From assembly GCA_001725155.1 (NCBI GenBank), contig MEFP01000013.1, positions 1 through 64,000 of the forward strand: a stretch of DNA of 64,000 nucleotides, read 5' to 3'. Shown piece by piece: positions 1 through 12,231 of the stretch (position 1 is the first letter of the stretch; every line of letters begins with the position of its first letter). The position numbers were made by a program, and so were the translations under genes. The notes under the pieces were generated by a model. That model saw only the letters and a list, made by a program, of their open reading frames with translations, searched no databases and was not told the DNA's origin. This DNA is from Lysobacteraceae bacterium SCN 69-320 (lineage in GTDB: Bacteria > Pseudomonadota > Gammaproteobacteria > Xanthomonadales > Rhodanobacteraceae).

Positions 1-88
1 AATCTTCTCCCGATTCGAGAAGCTCGATGTCATGTTCCTGGGCTTCATCAGTTTTGCTCTGATCGCTGACGGGCTTCGGATGTGTTAA
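1..88 (+). CDS. IS5-like transposase, C-terminal end (partial)
   Basis: Reading from base 2, an open frame runs off the left edge and ends at TAA 86-88. It encodes 28 residues, including RFEKLDVMFLGFISFALI. The R(Y/F)(E/D)KLD start and the following hydrophobic stretch are typical of the extreme C-terminus of many IS5-family DDE transposases. Only this tail is visible, so the completeness and activity of the element are unknown. The stop codon lies inside the putative terminal repeat, as is usual for compact insertion sequences. Confidence 0.55.
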   Translation, partial: IFSRFEKLDVMFLGFISFALIADGLRMC

Positions 89-94
89 CAGGCC
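1..94 (+). mobile_element. Right end of an IS5-family-like insertion sequence
   Basis: The first 94 bases hold the 3' end of a transposase frame followed by TGTTAACAGGCC, which looks like a terminal inverted repeat end. The next four bases, CTAG (95-98), fit the YTAR target duplication of the IS5 group. These bases overlap the stop codon of the neighbouring AlgB-like gene. The left end lies outside the window, so neither the inverted repeat nor the duplication can be confirmed here. The family call rests on the transposase C-terminus only; the subgroup is open. Confidence 0.55.
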
Positions 95-1468
<1,374 letters not shown>

Positions 1469-1598
1469 TGCGATCCCAGAGCTTTGTCTCTTGCACTCTG
1501 CACGGGCTGCGGGCGCATTCCTGCAAACCGCCCAGCAGTAATGTCGGCGATGAATGGCAAGGCTATGAAATGTATCGAGAAAATTCCAGCTTTTCGCT

Positions 1599-1613
1599 TG
1601 GCACGCGGATTGA
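1599..1613 (+). promoter_or_regulatory. Sigma-54-like -24/-12 promoter before the DUF1328 operon
   Basis: TGGCAC (1599-1604), five bases, then TTGA (1610-1613). The -24 element is perfect and the spacing correct for the sigma-54 consensus TGGCAC-N5-TTGC(A/T), but the C of the -12 GC is replaced by A. It lies 66 bases before the DUF1328 start and next to a divergent gene for a sigma-54 activator. The -12 mismatch makes it a weaker candidate than the glnA promoter. Confidence 0.4.
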
Positions 1614-1678
1614 TTCTGTTACCACGACCGCGGCGGCAGCGCCCAGCGACGCGGAAAGCAAGCCTAAGGAGATAACCC

Positions 1679-1840
1679 ATGTTGCATTACGCCGTTGTGT
1701 TCTTGGTCGTCGCCCTGATCGCGGCCGTGCTGGGGTTCGGCGGTATCGCGGGAGCGGCCGCCGGCATCGCCAAGATCCTGTTCTTCGTGTTCCTGGTGCT
1801 GTTCGTGATCTCTCTGATCACCGGCCGCCGACGCGTCTAG
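1679..1840 (+). CDS. DUF1328 (YtjA-like) small membrane protein
   Basis: 53-residue protein with two hydrophobic helices separated by a Gly/Ala-rich turn ([20 protein letters not shown]), the pattern of the DUF1328/YtjA family. AAGGA (1666-1670) lies at good distance from the ATG. The family's function is unknown; its members are often found near stress-induced genes. It is first in a probable operon with a DUF2383 protein and a CsbD-family protein, both commonly stress-linked, which suggests a general or envelope stress role (inference). Confidence 0.85.
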   Translation: MLHYAVVFLVVALIAAVLGFGGIAGAAAGIAKILFFVFLVLFVISLITGRRRV

Positions 1841-1922
1841 CCGGGCGCGCCCTGCCGGCCGGGACCTCCCGCCCGGCCGGCAGGGACCTCGGTTCCATCG
1901 CCTGCCATCAAGGAGATTTTGC

Positions 1923-2360
1923 ATGAGCACCACGAGCAATCTGAAAGACCTGATCGAACTGCTCAACGACGGCGAGAAGTTCTACGACGAAGCCGCGACC
2001 AAGGTGAAGACCGCGGCCTATGCGGACCTGTTCCGGCGCATGGCGCGGCAGAAACAGGCCATCGCCAGCGATCTGTCGGCGCGCCTGGCTGCGTACGGCG
2101 AAACGGCGCCGCAGGGCGGCACCATGCTCGGCTCGCTGCGCAAGTTCTATACCGACATGCGCGCCAGCATGACCAAGGACAACGAAGCGGTCTACGTCGG
2201 ACAGCTGGAGCAGACCGAGGATCGCATCCTCGAAGCGTTCCGCGACGATCTGACCCAGAGCGAGGACATGGAGCTGCGTCGCATCGCCGAGCGCCACTAC
2301 CCCGACCTCAAGCGCACGCATGACGAAATGCGCGATCTGAAGCGCCGTCTGGCCGCCTGA
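1923..2360 (+). CDS. PA2169-family four-helix-bundle protein (DUF2383)
   Basis: 145-residue, all-helical, highly charged protein. The opening helix ([20 protein letters not shown]), a middle R-x-A-x(2)K-Q segment and the closing [13 protein letters not shown] helix match the DUF2383/PA2169 family, which has a ferritin-like four-helix fold but no established function. AAGGAG lies just before the ATG at 1911-1916. It follows the DUF1328 gene and lies 11 bases before the CsbD gene, so the three are probably co-transcribed. Confidence 0.82.
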   Translation: MSTTSNLKDLIELLNDGEKFYDEAATKVKTAAYADLFRRMARQKQAIASDLSARLAAYGETAPQGGTMLGSLRKFYTDMRASMTKDNEAVYVGQLEQTEDRILEAFRDDLTQSEDMELRRIAERHYPDLKRTHDEMRDLKRRLAA

Positions 2361-2371
2361 GGAGACCCGGC

Positions 2372-2572
2372 ATGAATACCGACATCATCAAAGGCAAGTG
2401 GAAGCAGCTCAGCGGCCAGGCCAAGGTGCAGTGGAACAAGCTGACCGATGACGACCTCGGCGTCGCCGACGGTCATCGCGAATACCTCGTCGGCAAGCTG
2501 CAGGAACGCTACGGCTGGGCGCGCGATCGCGCCGAGACGGAAGTGAAGGAATTTGAATCGCGTCTGAACTAG
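2372..2572 (+). CDS. CsbD-family stress protein
   Basis: 66 residues beginning [18 protein letters not shown] and containing [28 protein letters not shown], the CsbD signature. CsbD proteins are small, hydrophilic, and induced by the general stress response in Bacillus and many proteobacteria; their biochemical role is not known. GAGGAGACC (2359-2367) supplies the ribosome site. It is last in the DUF1328-DUF2383-CsbD operon. Confidence 0.88.
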   Translation: MNTDIIKGKWKQLSGQAKVQWNKLTDDDLGVADGHREYLVGKLQERYGWARDRAETEVKEFESRLN

Positions 2573-2589
2573 CTGCCGCGACAGCAGAC

Positions 2590-2620
2590 GCGCCGCCGCG
2601 GGAACTTCACGCGGCGGCGC
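2590..2620 (+). terminator. Strong hairpin after the csbD-like gene
   Basis: GCGCCGCCGC (2590-2599) pairs perfectly with GCGGCGGCGC (2611-2620) across an 11-base loop, 18 bases after the CsbD stop. There is no T-run, so it may be a stabilising hairpin or a weak terminator. After it, 2660-2722 holds two imperfect copies of GGACCGGTC-N-CTGCTGAA/ACCGCTGAG with palindromic ACCGGT cores of unknown function. Confidence 0.45.
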
Positions 2621-2767
2621 GGATCCAAGCTTGAGTCCTGCGAAACAGGACCCATTTCTTCAACCAACGGACCGGTCACTGCTGAACCCTTCCCCGACCG
2701 ACCGGTCCGGCACCGCTGAGAAGCGGCGCGGCACCCGCCCACCCCAAGGGGCGGCGTGCAGACCCGA

Positions 2768-2800
2768 AGCGGCGACGTTCCCCTGCGTCGCCGCTTTTTT
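2768..2800 (+). terminator. Rho-independent terminator
   Basis: AGCGGCGACG (2768-2777) pairs perfectly with CGTCGCCGCT (2786-2795) around an 8-base loop, followed by a run of six T. It terminates the CsbD operon. It lies between convergent genes, with the TonB-dependent receptor gene ending at 2821. Confidence 0.85.
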
Positions 2801-2820
2801 ATGCGCGCATTCCGCCGAAG

Positions 2821-5691
2821 TCAGAAACGCTGGCGGTAGCTCGCGTACCAGTAGCGGCCGGGTACGTCGAAGTCGGCGAAGGTCGAATTGAACTGGCTGG
2901 AATAGGCCACCGGCGCATCGCGGTCGAACGCATTACGCACGCCGAGCGTGAACTTCGCATTCCACGGCGCCTGCCAGCTCGTCTCCAGATCGAAATATGT
3001 CACGCTGGCAAGGCGGTTCTGCGGCGCCGGCGAGGCCGCGCCGGAACCGTCGACGTCGATCTCGCGATGCGGATTGGAGCACAGTGAGTTCAGGCTGGGC
3101 TGGCCCACATACTCGGCAACTTCGGTGACGATGCTGCAGTCCTCGTCGCCGGGCGAGAAATAGCGCATGCCCAGCGAGGCGCTCCAGTCGTCGCGCTGCC
3201 ATTGCAGGCTCAGATTGGAACGCAGGCGCCAGACCACCGAATAGAAGCCGCCCGGCGTACGGTTGTCGGCGACGATGTTGCCCTGCGCCAGGGTGCCATC
3301 GGGCAGCAAGGTGTTGCGCGCCGGCTGATGCAGTTCGCCGTAGTAGTCGACGTAGGCGTTGTCCCAGACCACGGCCAGATTGCCGGCGCTGGTCGCGCGC
3401 CGGTAGGTCAGGCCGAAGTCCACGCCTTCGGTCTCCAGGCCGCCGGGCAGGTTCTGCGCCGTCGCGACGACCCGGTACAGGCTGCCGTCGGGCGCGCGCT
3501 CGATGCGCCGGCAGGCCGCCGCGTCGCCGCGGTCGTAGCAGTCGCCGAGTACGGCTTCGGCCGCGCGGTTGCCGATCGCGTCGCGAATCTGGATGCGATA
3601 CCAGTCGACGTTGAACTCCATGCCTTCCAGCCACTGCGGCGAATAGACCAGACCGAGCGAGCGCGACAGCGCGCGTTCGGGCTTGAGCTCGCGGTTGGCG
3701 CCGTAGGTGAAATAGGCCTCGCCTTCGATCACGTCGACCGGCACGCCGGCAGCCTGGCAGCGCGCCAGGGTCTGCGGCGACGGCGAATTGGCCGCGGCGC
3801 AGGGGTCGGTCGCCTGACCGAGGCTGTCGTAGTTGCCGGAATACAGATCGAACAGGCTCGGCGCGCGGAAGCCCTGCGCGACGTTGCCGCGTACGAGCAG
3901 ATCGTCGACGGGCTTCCAGCGCAGGCCGAACTGCGAGTTCGTCGTGCCGCCGAATTCGGAATAGTCCGAATAGCGCGAGGCCAGCGACACGTCGAGCTGG
4001 CGCGCGAACGGCTTGCCTTCGAGCAGCGGCAGGTTGATCTCGGCGAACACCTCGTCGACCGAGTAACCGCCCTCGGTCGCGTCGTAGGTCACGCCGGTGC
4101 CGTTGGCGTTGCCGCTCGCGATGACCGCGTCGGGCCGGTTGTAGCCGTCTTCCTTGCGCCGCTCATAGCCGACGGCGATGCCGACCGGGCCGGCCGGAAG
4201 ATCGAATATCTCGCCGGCCGCATGCGCCTGCAGGTCGCGCGAATCGGAGCGCTTGCGGTTGTGCGCGGAGATGCCGACGTAGTCGAGCATCTCCGGCGTG
4301 ATCGAGCCCGGTGGACCGAACAGATTCAGCGGCACGCAGCCGGCGATAACGGCGCCGGGCCGGCCGCAGCGCGCCACGCCCGAGGCGTCCAGGAACGACG
4401 GACCCAGCGCCAGCGCGAGACGGCTGTTGTCGGCATACGGCGAGACGAGCTCACGCGAGTCGGCGCGCGTCGCGTTGTAGCTCAGGCTCCAGTTGAAGTC
4501 GCGCGTGCCGAGCTCGAACAGGCCGTCGAGGCCCAGCGCGATGCGCGTCGTCGTGGTTTTCTGCTCGAAGCGTCGCGGACCGGCTTCGCTGAAGCGGCGC
4601 GAGCCGGTCGCGGCGGCTTCGCCGAACGGGTTGTAGACGTTGTCGGCGGAAATGCCGATCGAGTTGCCGTCGGGATCGAGCAGGTACGGCGAGAACGACA
4701 CGACGGGCTCGGCCAGCTGCTGCGAGGACAGTCGTTCGTTGCGCAGCAGGTTCGCGCTGAAGGCGAGCTTGGGACTGAACTCGTAACGGCCCTGGGCGAA
4801 CGCGGAGCGGCGTTCCTGCGGCGTCTGCAGATAATTCTGCAAGGTGTAGTTGTAGCCGTCGGTGGCGAAATCCAGCGGACGGAAATCGTCCGGCGACGTG
4901 CCGGGCCGGCCCTCGATCAGACGCCGGTACCCGCCGCCGGAAGCCAGGATGAAACGCGTGTAAGGGGAGGTGAACGAACCGGTCGCTTCCAGCGGCAGGC
5001 CGTAGTAAGGCTGCCGCGAAATGTCGCGGTCGCGCGCGAAGATCGGCTCGTCCTTGCTATAGGTCGCGCCGGCCGCGGCGCTCCAGCCTTCTCCCTTGAC
5101 GCCGTAGGTCAGGTCGAACGCGCGGCGCTGGCCGTCGCTGTAGCTGTTGTTCTCGCCGAAATAGACCGACGCCTCGCCACCGGTGAACGCGCGCCGCGTC
5201 ACGATGTTGACCACGCCGGCGATCGCGTCGGAACCGTAGATCGCCGAAGCACCGTCGCGCAGTACTTCCACGCGCTCGACCAGGGCCAGCGGAATCGCCG
5301 TCAGATCCACTGCGCCCTCGAGGCCGGACACGAAACGCTGGCCGTCGAGCAGGACCAGGGTGCGATTGGCGCCGAGGCTGCGCAGGTTCAGCTGTGCCTC
5401 GCCGTTGCCGCCGTTGTTGACGTTGCGGTTGAGAGTCTGGCCGTTGCTCGTGATCGTCTGCAGGATGTCGCCGACGTCGGTCAGGCCCGTGCGCAGCAGC
5501 GCCTCGCGTTCGATGACCAGCACCGGATGCTGGGTTTCCATGTCGACGCGGCGCAGGTGCGAGCCGGTCACTTCCACCTGTTCGAGCTTGATCGCCTCGT
5601 CGTCGACCTTGAGCTGCTGCGCCGCGGCCGGCGTGCAGGCCAAGGTCAGCAGCGAAACCACGAGCACACTGCGATTTCTTTCCACCGTCAT
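2821..5691 (-). CDS. TonB-dependent outer membrane receptor
   Basis: 956 residues from the ATG at 5691, chosen because AGGGAG lies just upstream and a normal signal peptide follows (NRSVLVVSLLTLACTPAAAQQ). The plug domain (about 35-190) contains LRSLGANRTLVLLDGQR and GSDAIAGVVNIVTRR; the 22-strand barrel follows and ends in aromatic Phe (WYASYRQRF), the usual outer-membrane insertion signal. This plug type is common in Xanthomonadales and Caulobacter-like bacteria, where many receptors take up siderophores, peptides, sugars or other nutrients; the substrate cannot be read here. It is monocistronic, with no TonB, ExbB or transporter gene beside it. Confidence 0.9.
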   Translation of the reverse strand: MTVERNRSVLVVSLLTLACTPAAAQQLKVDDEAIKLEQVEVTGSHLRRVDMETQHPVLVIEREALLRTGLTDVGDILQTITSNGQTLNRNVNNGGNGEAQLNLRSLGANRTLVLLDGQRFVSGLEGAVDLTAIPLALVERVEVLRDGASAIYGSDAIAGVVNIVTRRAFTGGEASVYFGENNSYSDGQRRAFDLTYGVKGEGWSAAAGATYSKDEPIFARDRDISRQPYYGLPLEATGSFTSPYTRFILASGGGYRRLIEGRPGTSPDDFRPLDFATDGYNYTLQNYLQTPQERRSAFAQGRYEFSPKLAFSANLLRNERLSSQQLAEPVVSFSPYLLDPDGNSIGISADNVYNPFGEAAATGSRRFSEAGPRRFEQKTTTTRIALGLDGLFELGTRDFNWSLSYNATRADSRELVSPYADNSRLALALGPSFLDASGVARCGRPGAVIAGCVPLNLFGPPGSITPEMLDYVGISAHNRKRSDSRDLQAHAAGEIFDLPAGPVGIAVGYERRKEDGYNRPDAVIASGNANGTGVTYDATEGGYSVDEVFAEINLPLLEGKPFARQLDVSLASRYSDYSEFGGTTNSQFGLRWKPVDDLLVRGNVAQGFRAPSLFDLYSGNYDSLGQATDPCAAANSPSPQTLARCQAAGVPVDVIEGEAYFTYGANRELKPERALSRSLGLVYSPQWLEGMEFNVDWYRIQIRDAIGNRAAEAVLGDCYDRGDAAACRRIERAPDGSLYRVVATAQNLPGGLETEGVDFGLTYRRATSAGNLAVVWDNAYVDYYGELHQPARNTLLPDGTLAQGNIVADNRTPGGFYSVVWRLRSNLSLQWQRDDWSASLGMRYFSPGDEDCSIVTEVAEYVGQPSLNSLCSNPHREIDVDGSGAASPAPQNRLASVTYFDLETSWQAPWNAKFTLGVRNAFDRDAPVAYSSQFNSTFADFDVPGRYWYASYRQRF

Positions 5692-6020
5692 GGCGACTCC
5701 CTGGAATGCGGGCCACACCCAGCGCCGCCGACGCACGCTCCGCGGTCTTTGCCGCGACGTCGTCCGCCGCAACGCCGCCGGCGGAGTGCTCCCGTTACGC
5801 CGGGAGATGCGGAGCAGGCACGGCCGTCGGCGCGCTGGAGGTTTCCCGAAAAGTGCTGTGTCGAAAATTGCGCGAGCGGCCGATAGTAGCCAAATGCCGG
5901 CTGACTAGGAAAGTCTTCGTACGAACGATTTATCAGAAGCTGCGGCGGGCTTTTTTTTTGCCGCACTGCGCCAATGGCTGCGGTGCGGTGGGGCGGCCGT
6001 ACGGCGGCATTGCACCGCCG
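5692..6020. other. Intergenic region upstream of the TonB receptor gene
   Basis: No gene is supported. The stretch holds the receptor's leader (reading leftwards) and the 3' flank of the sensor-kinase operon. A run of nine T at about 5951-5959 on the + strand sits between GCGGC and GCCGC, giving an imperfect hairpin that could end the kinase transcript, though a T-tract on the minus strand is lacking. A TCGTACGA palindrome lies near 5918. No convincing promoter was identified. Confidence 0.5.
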
Positions 6021-7135
6021 TCAGGATGCGGCGGCCGGGGCCAGCGGCAGCTCGAACGCGAACACGCTGCCGCCGCCGGCGCGCGGCTCGAACCAGAGGT
6101 AGCCGCCCATCTGCTCGATGTCGTCGCGCGCGATCGCCAGACCCAGGCCCGTCGACAGGCTTTCGTCGGCATCGGTGCCCGCATGGGCGATGCGCGCGAA
6201 GCGCTGGAACAGCTTGGTGCGCTCGGCCTGCGGAATGCCGGGGCCGCGGTCCATGACGAATACGCGCGCATAGCCGGGCCGGTCGGCGTCGATCTGCACG
6301 TCGATGCACGAGCCGGTCGGCGCGTAGCGGATCGCGTTGCCGATGAGGTTCTGCAGCACGTTGCGCAGAGCGGCCAGGTCGCCCTGCGCGGTCAGCGGAC
6401 GGCCGCCGCGCACCAGGCGCACGCCGCGCGCCTCGGCCGCGGCCTGCTGCCGCGCGATCGCGCGATCGGCGAGCTGGCCCAGATCCACGACGGCGGATTC
6501 CAGCATGCGCACGCGCTCGATCGTCGCGCGTCGCTGCAGGAAGCGCTGGATGAACTCGATGGCTTCGTCGCAGCAGCTGACGATGTCGTCGACGAGGCCC
6601 GCATGGCGCTCCGCGCTGATCGAAGGACGGCGCAGCATCTGCGCGGCGAAACGGATATTGGAGATCGGATTCTTCAGATCGTGGGCGACGATTGCGGTGA
6701 CGTCGTCGCGTTCGCGAACCATCAGGCGCAGATGTTCCGTCGCGCGCTTGAGATTCACGTGGGTGCGCACGCGCGCGAGCAGTTCCTCGACGACGAAGGG
6801 CTTGGTGATGTAGTCGACCGCGCCGAGCTCGAACGCACGCACGAGGAATTCGCGTTCGGTCGCCGCGGTCAGGAAGATCGCCGGCACTTCGAGCAGGTTG
6901 GGATCGGCCTTGAGCCGGCGGCACAGCTCGAAGCCGTCCATGCCCGGCATCAGCATGTCCATCAGCACGAGGTCGGGCCGGCGCGCCTGGGCCCGGGCCA
7001 GGGCCTGCTCGCCCGAATTGGCCGGCATCACGTCGTAGCCGGCGTCCGACAGCATGTGGCCGAGCAGTTGTATGTTCGCGGCCTGGTCGTCGACGATCAG
7101 GATCAGGGGTTCGCGCGCGGGAGCGGAGAACGGCA

Positions 7136-7136
<1 letters not shown>
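6021..7136 (-). CDS. Response regulator-histidine kinase fusion (REC-HisKA-HATPase)
   Basis: 371 residues. An N-terminal receiver (about 8-125) has its phospho-Asp in DLVLMDMLMPGMDG and conserved Lys in YITKPF. A kinase core follows, with dimerisation histidine in IVAHDLKNPISN and an ATPase domain with N-box NLIGNAIRY, DRGPGIP and GLGLAI. There is no membrane segment or output domain, so it is a soluble kinase whose activity is probably set by phosphorylation of its own receiver. Its ATG overlaps the TGA of the upstream hybrid kinase by one base (TGATG), implying translational coupling and a shared phosphorelay (inference). The target is unknown. Confidence 0.88.
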
Positions 7137-9346
<2,210 letters not shown>

Positions 9347-9487
9347 GGGCTCCGGGTGGCCGCATGGGACTAGTGCAAGCCCGGCTCGCCATACAACCCT
9401 TGAGAATCAAAGGTTTGAAGCGTTGCTGGGGCTGGCACGAAGGCTGAACTGACAGAACTGTAAGCCACCGAACCTGATGGAGCCGTC

Positions 9488-10042
9488 ATGAACACCAAAC
9501 CGCTGATGTTGATTGCCGGCCTGAGTGCCGCCCTGCTGCTGACTGCCTGCGATCGCCCGGAGGATCCGGCCAAGACGCGTGCCGACGTCGCCAAGGCCCA
9601 GGCCGAGGCCGGCCAGAAGATGCAGGATGCCCGCGCCGAGGCGAACAAGGACGTCGCGGCGGCCCAGGCCGATCTGGCCAAGGTGCAGGCCGATGCGAAC
9701 AAGGATCTCAGCAAGGCCGAACGCGACGCCGGCGAGATGCGCGCCGATGCGAACAAGGAAATCGGCACGGCCACGGAAAAGGCATCCGGAAAGATCGGCA
9801 AGGAAGAGGCCGAGCTGATGCGCACGCGCGCGAAGGCCGACTACGACGTGGCCAAGACCGATGCCGAAGCCGCGAAGAAGGTGGCCGACCAGCGCTGCGA
9901 CGCCCTGACCGGTGCCGGCAAGGACAGCTGCCAGGCCAAGGCCAAGTCCGACTACGACGCCGCGCTGAGCGCGGCCGAAGCGCGCCGTGAGGAACGCCTG
10001 CGCGAAGCCGACGCGCTGGCTGCCAACAGCGGCAATCACTGA
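9488..10042 (+). CDS. Alanine/lysine-rich coiled-coil lipoprotein
   Basis: 184 residues with a lipoprotein signal ending in lipobox LLTAC (Cys21), so probably outer- or inner-membrane anchored. The mature part is almost wholly helical and built from degenerate 11-residue-like repeats of the type ADANKDxxxAxxDA and AxAEANKDVAAAQADL, giving a long heptad/hendecad coiled coil similar in composition to Lpp-like spacers or seed-storage LEA proteins. Two cysteines (in QRCDAL and DSCQAK) near residues 137-148 may form a disulphide. I do not recognise a named family. It precedes an entericidin-like gene by 59 bases, suggesting an envelope-stress pair. Confidence 0.7.
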   Translation: MNTKPLMLIAGLSAALLLTACDRPEDPAKTRADVAKAQAEAGQKMQDARAEANKDVAAAQADLAKVQADANKDLSKAERDAGEMRADANKEIGTATEKASGKIGKEEAELMRTRAKADYDVAKTDAEAAKKVADQRCDALTGAGKDSCQAKAKSDYDAALSAAEARREERLREADALAANSGNH

Positions 10043-10101
10043 TCCCCGGGGCCCGGCGTCCGGCGCCGGGCCGTCATTCCTGCCAACAGAAGGACTGTGC
10101 C

Positions 10102-10257
10102 ATGAAGCTCATGCTCAAGAGCGTTGCTACGCTGCTGTTGCTCGTCATCGGTTCCGCCTCGCTGACCGCATGCCACACGATCAAGGGCGCCGGCAAGGAC
10201 GTGGAAAAGGCCGGTGAGGAAATCCAGAAGGCTTCCGACAAGGCGCGCGAGCACTGA
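10102..10257 (+). CDS. Entericidin A/B-family lipoprotein
   Basis: 51-residue lipoprotein: positively charged start (MKLMLKS), hydrophobic helix, lipobox LTAC (Cys21), then HTIKGAGKDVEKAGEEIQKA, the characteristic entericidin EcnA/EcnB tail. In E. coli EcnB is a toxic lipoprotein and EcnA its antidote; most homologues elsewhere are single and of unknown role. Only one copy is seen here. AAGGA (10089-10093) supplies the ribosome site. It follows the coiled-coil lipoprotein gene on the same strand. Confidence 0.85.
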   Translation: MKLMLKSVATLLLLVIGSASLTACHTIKGAGKDVEKAGEEIQKASDKAREH

Positions 10258-10504
10258 GGACGTTCCGGGTGAGCGCCCGCTGCACGGCTGCCGTACCGGC
10301 CGCTCATCCCGCATGCGGCATGCTTGCCGCGCAGGCGTCCGGTCGCCCGGTCCCTGGGCGTTGGGAGTGATCGGAACCTCGGCCTCCGGGCGATCGCTCT
10401 TCCCTGCTTCGAGGGACTTGGGCATCGAAAGCGGGACTCCCGCACGTTCAGCGGTTGCCTGATCGAACCGCGTCCTGCCGCGCCACCTCGCGGCACGATA
10501 CGGG
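10258..10504. other. Intergenic stretch with no supported gene
   Basis: This part of the 378-base gap between the entericidin gene and uppP has overlapping frames in several phases but no family match, ribosome site or codon bias that favours one. It is followed by a bidirectional terminator. I see nothing further that can be supported. Confidence 0.5.
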
Positions 10505-10530
10505 GCCCCGGCCTTGCGGCCGGGGCTTTT
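10505..10530 (+). terminator. Terminator between convergent entericidin and uppP genes
   Basis: GCCCCGGCC (10505-10513) pairs perfectly with GGCCGGGGC (10518-10526) around loop TTGC, then TTTT. It is positioned 247 bases after the entericidin gene and 105 bases beyond the uppP stop on the other strand. Confidence 0.75.
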
Positions 10531-10635
10531 CGTCGGCGGAACAGAAAATTCTCTGCGGCGCGAATCCCGTGCGATCGTCGGGATTCGCGGTTTCGACCTG
10601 TGCCGATGGTGCGGCGATGCCCGCCGCAGCGCGGC

Positions 10636-11442
10636 TCAGGCGCCGGCCGGCAGACCCAGCAGCAGCGCCAGGCCCAGCGCGATGCGATACCAGGCGAAGG
10701 CCGTGTAGCGGTGCGCGCGGATATAGCCGAGCAGCCAGCGCACGACGACGAACGCGGTCACGCAGGACACGGCGAACGCGATGCCGAGCAGGCCCCAGTC
10801 CTCGTGAGCCTCCTCGTGCCCCAGGGTCTTCAGCAGCGCGTAGCCCGAGGCCGCGAACATGGTCGGGATGCCGACGAGAAAGGCGAACTCGGTCGCCGCG
10901 GCGCGGCTCGTGGTGCCGGCCAGCAAAGCGACGAAGATCGTCGCGGCCGAACGCGAGGTGCCCGGGAACACGCCGGCGGCGACCTGCAGCAGGCCGACCA
11001 GCGCGGCCGTATGCCAGGCGATCGTCGTGACCTCGGGCTTGTTCGCGACCAGCCGCTCCGCGGCGAGTATCCAGATGCCGCCGATGACCAGCGCCCAGGC
11101 CACCGGCGCGACCGCTTCGGGCAGCTTGAAGCCGGCTTTGGCCACGATCAGGCCGAGCACGGCGGTGATGCCGAAGGCCAGCAGCAACTTTGCTGCATAA
11201 TCCCTTTGTTCCTTTTCGCCGAGACCGGTGGCGAGCTGCCACAGCCGCTGCCGGTAGATCAGGCAGACCGCGACAATCGCGCCGGCCTGGATTGCGATGT
11301 TGAACAGGTCCGAGCGCGCGCCGAGCCAGTGTTCGGCGATCAGCAGGTGACCGGTGCTGGAAATCGGCAGGAATTCGGTGATGCCTTCGATCAGGCCGAG
11401 CAGGATGACGTTGAAGATCTCGTTCATGCGGGACGTGTTCAT
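10636..11442 (-). CDS. uppP: Undecaprenyl-diphosphatase (UppP/BacA)
   Basis: 268-residue polytopic membrane enzyme that removes phosphate from undecaprenyl diphosphate to recycle the carrier lipid for peptidoglycan and other envelope polymers; over-expression gives bacitracin resistance. Both family motifs are present: EGITEFLPISSTGHL near residues 19-33 and the PGTSRSAATI motif near 160-170, which contains the catalytic arginine. Length equals the usual 265-275. The start at 11442 (MNTSRM) could instead be the internal Met at 11427, which begins MNEIFN as in many homologues. It stands alone and converges on the entericidin gene. Confidence 0.95.
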   Translation of the reverse strand: MNTSRMNEIFNVILLGLIEGITEFLPISSTGHLLIAEHWLGARSDLFNIAIQAGAIVAVCLIYRQRLWQLATGLGEKEQRDYAAKLLLAFGITAVLGLIVAKAGFKLPEAVAPVAWALVIGGIWILAAERLVANKPEVTTIAWHTAALVGLLQVAAGVFPGTSRSAATIFVALLAGTTSRAAATEFAFLVGIPTMFAASGYALLKTLGHEEAHEDWGLLGIAFAVSCVTAFVVVRWLLGYIRAHRYTAFAWYRIALGLALLLGLPAGA

Positions 11443-11694
11443 GCCGGCAGGCGCCGGCGCGGCGCAAGCTTAGCGGTTCCGTGCGGCGAAGCGGCGACGG
11501 GTCGCCGAAGCGGCGGCGGATCTGCCGGTCGTCGAAATGCCTTGCGTACGCGCCGGAGGCCGGACCGTTGCCTGCGCAGCTAATGGCTTGGCCGGCCGCA
11601 TCTCGAGAAGTGCACGCCGGGCTGCAATGGGCAGGGAGGTCGCAGCGCGGCCACCGGCTGGCATGACGGACTCGGCCGTGGGAACATCGCCCGC

Positions 11695-12231
11695 ATGCAA
11701 GGGGAGGTGAGGCCGGGCGGCCGGCGCAGTCCGTATTCGGTGACGATCCCGCATTCCGGTCGCGGACGGCTGGTCGCGCCCTGGGTCATCGTCCTCTTGC
11801 TGTGTGGAATGGCGATGCAGAGCATGATGGTCTGCATCGATCGCACGCAGTTGCTCGGCGCCTGGCATGCGGCTGCGCGCATGGCGCAGATCGAGATCGG
11901 GCTGCATCGCGCGTTGCACGGCCAGGGACCCGAAGAGCGCGACATCGGGCCGCTGCTTCCCGCTGCGAGTGGCGGCTCTTCCGCCAATAAGTCATTGCTG
12001 CCGGGTCTGACCGATCTGCAGGTAACCGATGGTTCTTTCAACCAGCGCATCGGAACGCGACGCCTGAGCGGCAATCTGTCGTGGCGTCTGGCTCAGCCCG
12101 ATGGAAACGCCACGTTATTCTGGATCTGCGGCTACGCTGCCATGCCGGCCGGCATGACGCAGCCGCAGCTGCCCAACCTGACCGATGTGCCGCCCCTGTG
12201 GCTGCCGTCGAGCTGCCGGAATCTGCCATGA
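11695..12231 (+). CDS. Pilin-like protein lacking a prepilin motif
   Basis: 178 residues; start uncertain (ATG 11695, or GTG 11740). A single hydrophobic segment (VAPWVIVLLLCGMAMQSMMV) is followed by IDRTQLLGAW, which aligns with [10 protein letters not shown] of the true pilin two genes downstream. The C-terminal WICGYAAMPAGM parallels [12 protein letters not shown] of that pilin, with a second Cys near the end (SSCRNLP), matching the pilin disulphide loop. The G-F-T-L-I-E cleavage motif is absent, so it is unlikely to be a normal PilD substrate. It overlaps the PilC-like gene by ATGA. It may be a minor-pilin-like accessory protein (inference); no named family recognised. Confidence 0.6.
   Translation: MQGEVRPGGRRSPYSVTIPHSGRGRLVAPWVIVLLLCGMAMQSMMVCIDRTQLLGAWHAAARMAQIEIGLHRALHGQGPEERDIGPLLPAASGGSSANKSLLPGLTDLQVTDGSFNQRIGTRRLSGNLSWRLAQPDGNATLFWICGYAAMPAGMTQPQLPNLTDVPPLWLPSSCRNLP

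Noticed and set aside
2631-2891. 86-residue + strand gene in the csbD-receptor gap
   Set aside because: It crosses a strong terminator and the receptor's 3' end, with no match.
3202-5886. 894-residue + strand frame over the TonB receptor
   Set aside because: Antisense shadow of a receptor with full plug and barrel motifs.
10324-11583. 419-residue + strand frame over uppP
   Set aside because: Antisense to a clear UppP; crosses a terminator.
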